Of a DNA stretch of 53,246 bases, positions 51,776-53,246 are shown in pieces. A program made the position numbers and the translations under genes. Numbering within the stretch: the stretch's first letter is position 1; each line of letters opens with the position of its first letter. This DNA is from Streptomyces narbonensis (GTDB taxonomy: Bacteria; Actinomycetota; Actinomycetes; Streptomycetales; Streptomycetaceae). The stretch covers positions 1 to 53,246 of the forward strand of contig NZ_BMSF01000028.1 in NCBI RefSeq assembly GCF_014649015.1, written 5' to 3'. A model generated the notes under the pieces. It did not search any database. It saw only the letters and a list, made by a program, of their open reading frames with translations, and was not told where the DNA came from.

Positions 51776-53167
51776 ATGGCCGACGACTTGGGGCGCCGCG
51801 CGACACGTCACGCGGTGGTCATCGGGGGAAGTCTCGCTGGACTCCTCGCCGCACGGGTCCTCGCGGAGCACGCGGAGAAGGTGACGGTCGTCGAGCGCGA
51901 CCGCTTCCCGGAGGGGCCGGAAGCCCGGCCGGGCGTGCCACAGGGGCGGCACGTCCACGTCCTGATCTCGGGCGGACAGCGGGCGTTCGACGAGCTGCTC
52001 CCGGGGTTCACGGACGAGCTGCGGGAGCTCGGCGCGCCCAAGGTGGGCGTGCCCCAGGACATGGTCCAGTGGCAGAACGGCAAGTGGTTCAACCGGACGC
52101 CTTCGACCCTGCACTTCTACGCGGGTCCGCGCCCGCAGCTCGAGTGGCTCGTACGGCAGCGGGTGTTCGCCGACCCCCGAGTGGAACTGGTCGAGGGCCA
52201 CGAGACGGTCGGCCTGGTCGGTGACTCCTCGCGCGTCCGGGGCGTACGGCTCCGGGAGCGCGGCGCGGGCACCGAGAAGGAGACCCGGGTCCTGGAGGCC
52301 GACCTGGTCGTGGACGCCTCCGGCCGGTCCACGAAGGCTCCGGACTGGCTGGCGGCCATCGGCGCCGAGGCCCCGCACGAGGAGACCCTCGACACCGGTC
52401 TCGCGTACAGCACGCGGGTCTACCGGGCACCGTCCGGCGCCCTGGACAGCGACACCATGGGGTACTTCATCGTGCCCAACCCCGCCCAGCAGTACGGCGC
52501 CGTGGTGCTGCCCGTCGGCGACGGGCACCACCTCGTGACCCTGTCGGGGCTGCGCGACGACCGGCCGCCGACGGACGAGGGCGGCTTCGAGGAGTACACG
52601 AAGCGGATGCCCCACCCGGTGATCAGCGAGTGGCTGGCGACGGCCGAGCCGGTCTCCCCCGTCCACGGCTTCCGGAAGACCGCGAACATCCGCCGCCGGT
52701 ACGACCGTCCGGGCCGCCGCCCGGCCGGCTTCCTCGCCACCGGCGACGCCCTGTGCGCCTTCAACCCGATCTACGGGCAGGGCATGGCGGTCGCCGCGAT
52801 CACCGCCCTCGCCCTGCGCCGGGCGCTCGCCGACCCGAAGCGCACCCCGACCACCCGGCGGGTGCAGCGGGCGCTCCTCGACGCCTCGAAGCCCGCCTGG
52901 GACATCTCGGCGGGCTCCGACAAGAAGATGCCCGGCGCCCTCGGCGACGCGACGAAGCCCGGGCCGCTGGACAAGGCGGTCGGCTGGTACATGGGCCGGG
53001 TGCAGGAGCGGGCGGCGGGCGACCCGGCCGTCGGCGCGGCCTTCCGGGAGGCCCTCCACCTCACCGCCCCGATGACACGGCTGTTCGCCCCCGCGGTGGC
53101 ACGCGCCGTGCTCTTCGGACCGGTCGCCGATTCCCCGGCCGGACCGCCGCTGCGGCGCGACGCGTAG
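51776..53167 (+). CDS. FAD-dependent monooxygenase-like protein
   Basis: 463 residues of the PHBH-like flavoprotein group. FAD-binding HAVVIGGSLAGLLAARVLAEH (about 12-32), the DASGRSTKAPDWL segment (about 180-193) and GDALCAFNPIYGQGMAVAAITAL (about 323-345) are intact. The substrate is unknown. The gene lies 23 bases after nmtR in the same direction, so read-through from it is possible; AAAGGGCGGG precedes the ATG. Confidence 0.87.
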   Translation: MADDLGRRATRHAVVIGGSLAGLLAARVLAEHAEKVTVVERDRFPEGPEARPGVPQGRHVHVLISGGQRAFDELLPGFTDELRELGAPKVGVPQDMVQWQNGKWFNRTPSTLHFYAGPRPQLEWLVRQRVFADPRVELVEGHETVGLVGDSSRVRGVRLRERGAGTEKETRVLEADLVVDASGRSTKAPDWLAAIGAEAPHEETLDTGLAYSTRVYRAPSGALDSDTMGYFIVPNPAQQYGAVVLPVGDGHHLVTLSGLRDDRPPTDEGGFEEYTKRMPHPVISEWLATAEPVSPVHGFRKTANIRRRYDRPGRRPAGFLATGDALCAFNPIYGQGMAVAAITALALRRALADPKRTPTTRRVQRALLDASKPAWDISAGSDKKMPGALGDATKPGPLDKAVGWYMGRVQERAAGDPAVGAAFREALHLTAPMTRLFAPAVARAVLFGPVADSPAGPPLRRDA

Positions 53168-53246
53168 CGGCCTCGGGCAGGCCCTAGGGGGTGTCGTCAC
53201 ATTCCCGTCGTCGCCCGAAGGGCGGCCCCGCGGCGTCTGGTGCGTG

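Overview
The window is GC-rich (codon third positions are nearly all G or C) and carries many families typical of the genus: SAV_915, DUF6479, DUF6131, DUF5988, GTG/TTG starts, a Zur-controlled bL32 paralogue and a SpoIIE-type phosphatase. This is chromosomal DNA of a Streptomyces or a very close actinobacterium. No rRNA, tRNA, CRISPR array, complete insertion sequence or prophage was seen. About 50 genes are supported, mostly housekeeping or stress accessory functions.

Left part (1-22.3 kb): a TSUP exporter; a GNAT gene behind a possible attenuator; a secreted phytase-like esterase; a methyltransferase; then a tightly coupled rightward operon (4.37-8.48 kb) of a small peptide, an ABC exporter, a 30-residue peptide, a double-Nudix protein and a frameshifted CmoM-like methyltransferase. 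Next come a thioredoxin-like gene, a SAV_915/lysA-like pair and, across a Zur box, bL32 (zinc-free form) followed by a gutted CobW-type GTPase. An MMPL transporter, HAD, SLAC1/TehA, SDR, DUF6479, ArsR, roadblock, exonuclease and PLP decarboxylase genes follow. Several genes here are visibly damaged: lysA-like and cobW-like have internal deletions, the CmoM-like gene has a frameshift, and a kinase is fused out of frame to a Nudix tail.

Middle part (22.4-38.6 kb): CsbD, phospholipase D, Fur-family regulator divergent from katG, an RNB ribonuclease, a SpoIIE phosphatase co-directional with an eRF1-like protein, a geranylgeranyl-reductase-type flavoprotein, the dhaKLM dihydroxyacetone kinase operon, a self-regulated ArsR/VOC pair and RidA.

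Right part (38.6-53.2 kb): a cobalamin riboswitch drives cbiMNQO cobalt uptake; a 2,4-dienoyl-CoA reductase-like flavoenzyme has a perfect palindrome in front of it and a PadR regulator behind it; then small stress genes, an F420-dependent oxidoreductase, a HAD, SRPBCC and BrkB-family proteins, a P1B-4 cobalt/nickel efflux ATPase divergent from an NmtR-type sensor, and an FAD monooxygenase-like gene. Cobalt import and export systems lie about 8 kb apart.

The best candidate for something undescribed is the coupled operon at 4.37-8.48 kb, whose two very small genes fit exactly into the gaps around the ABC exporter. Its function is inferred only from layout.
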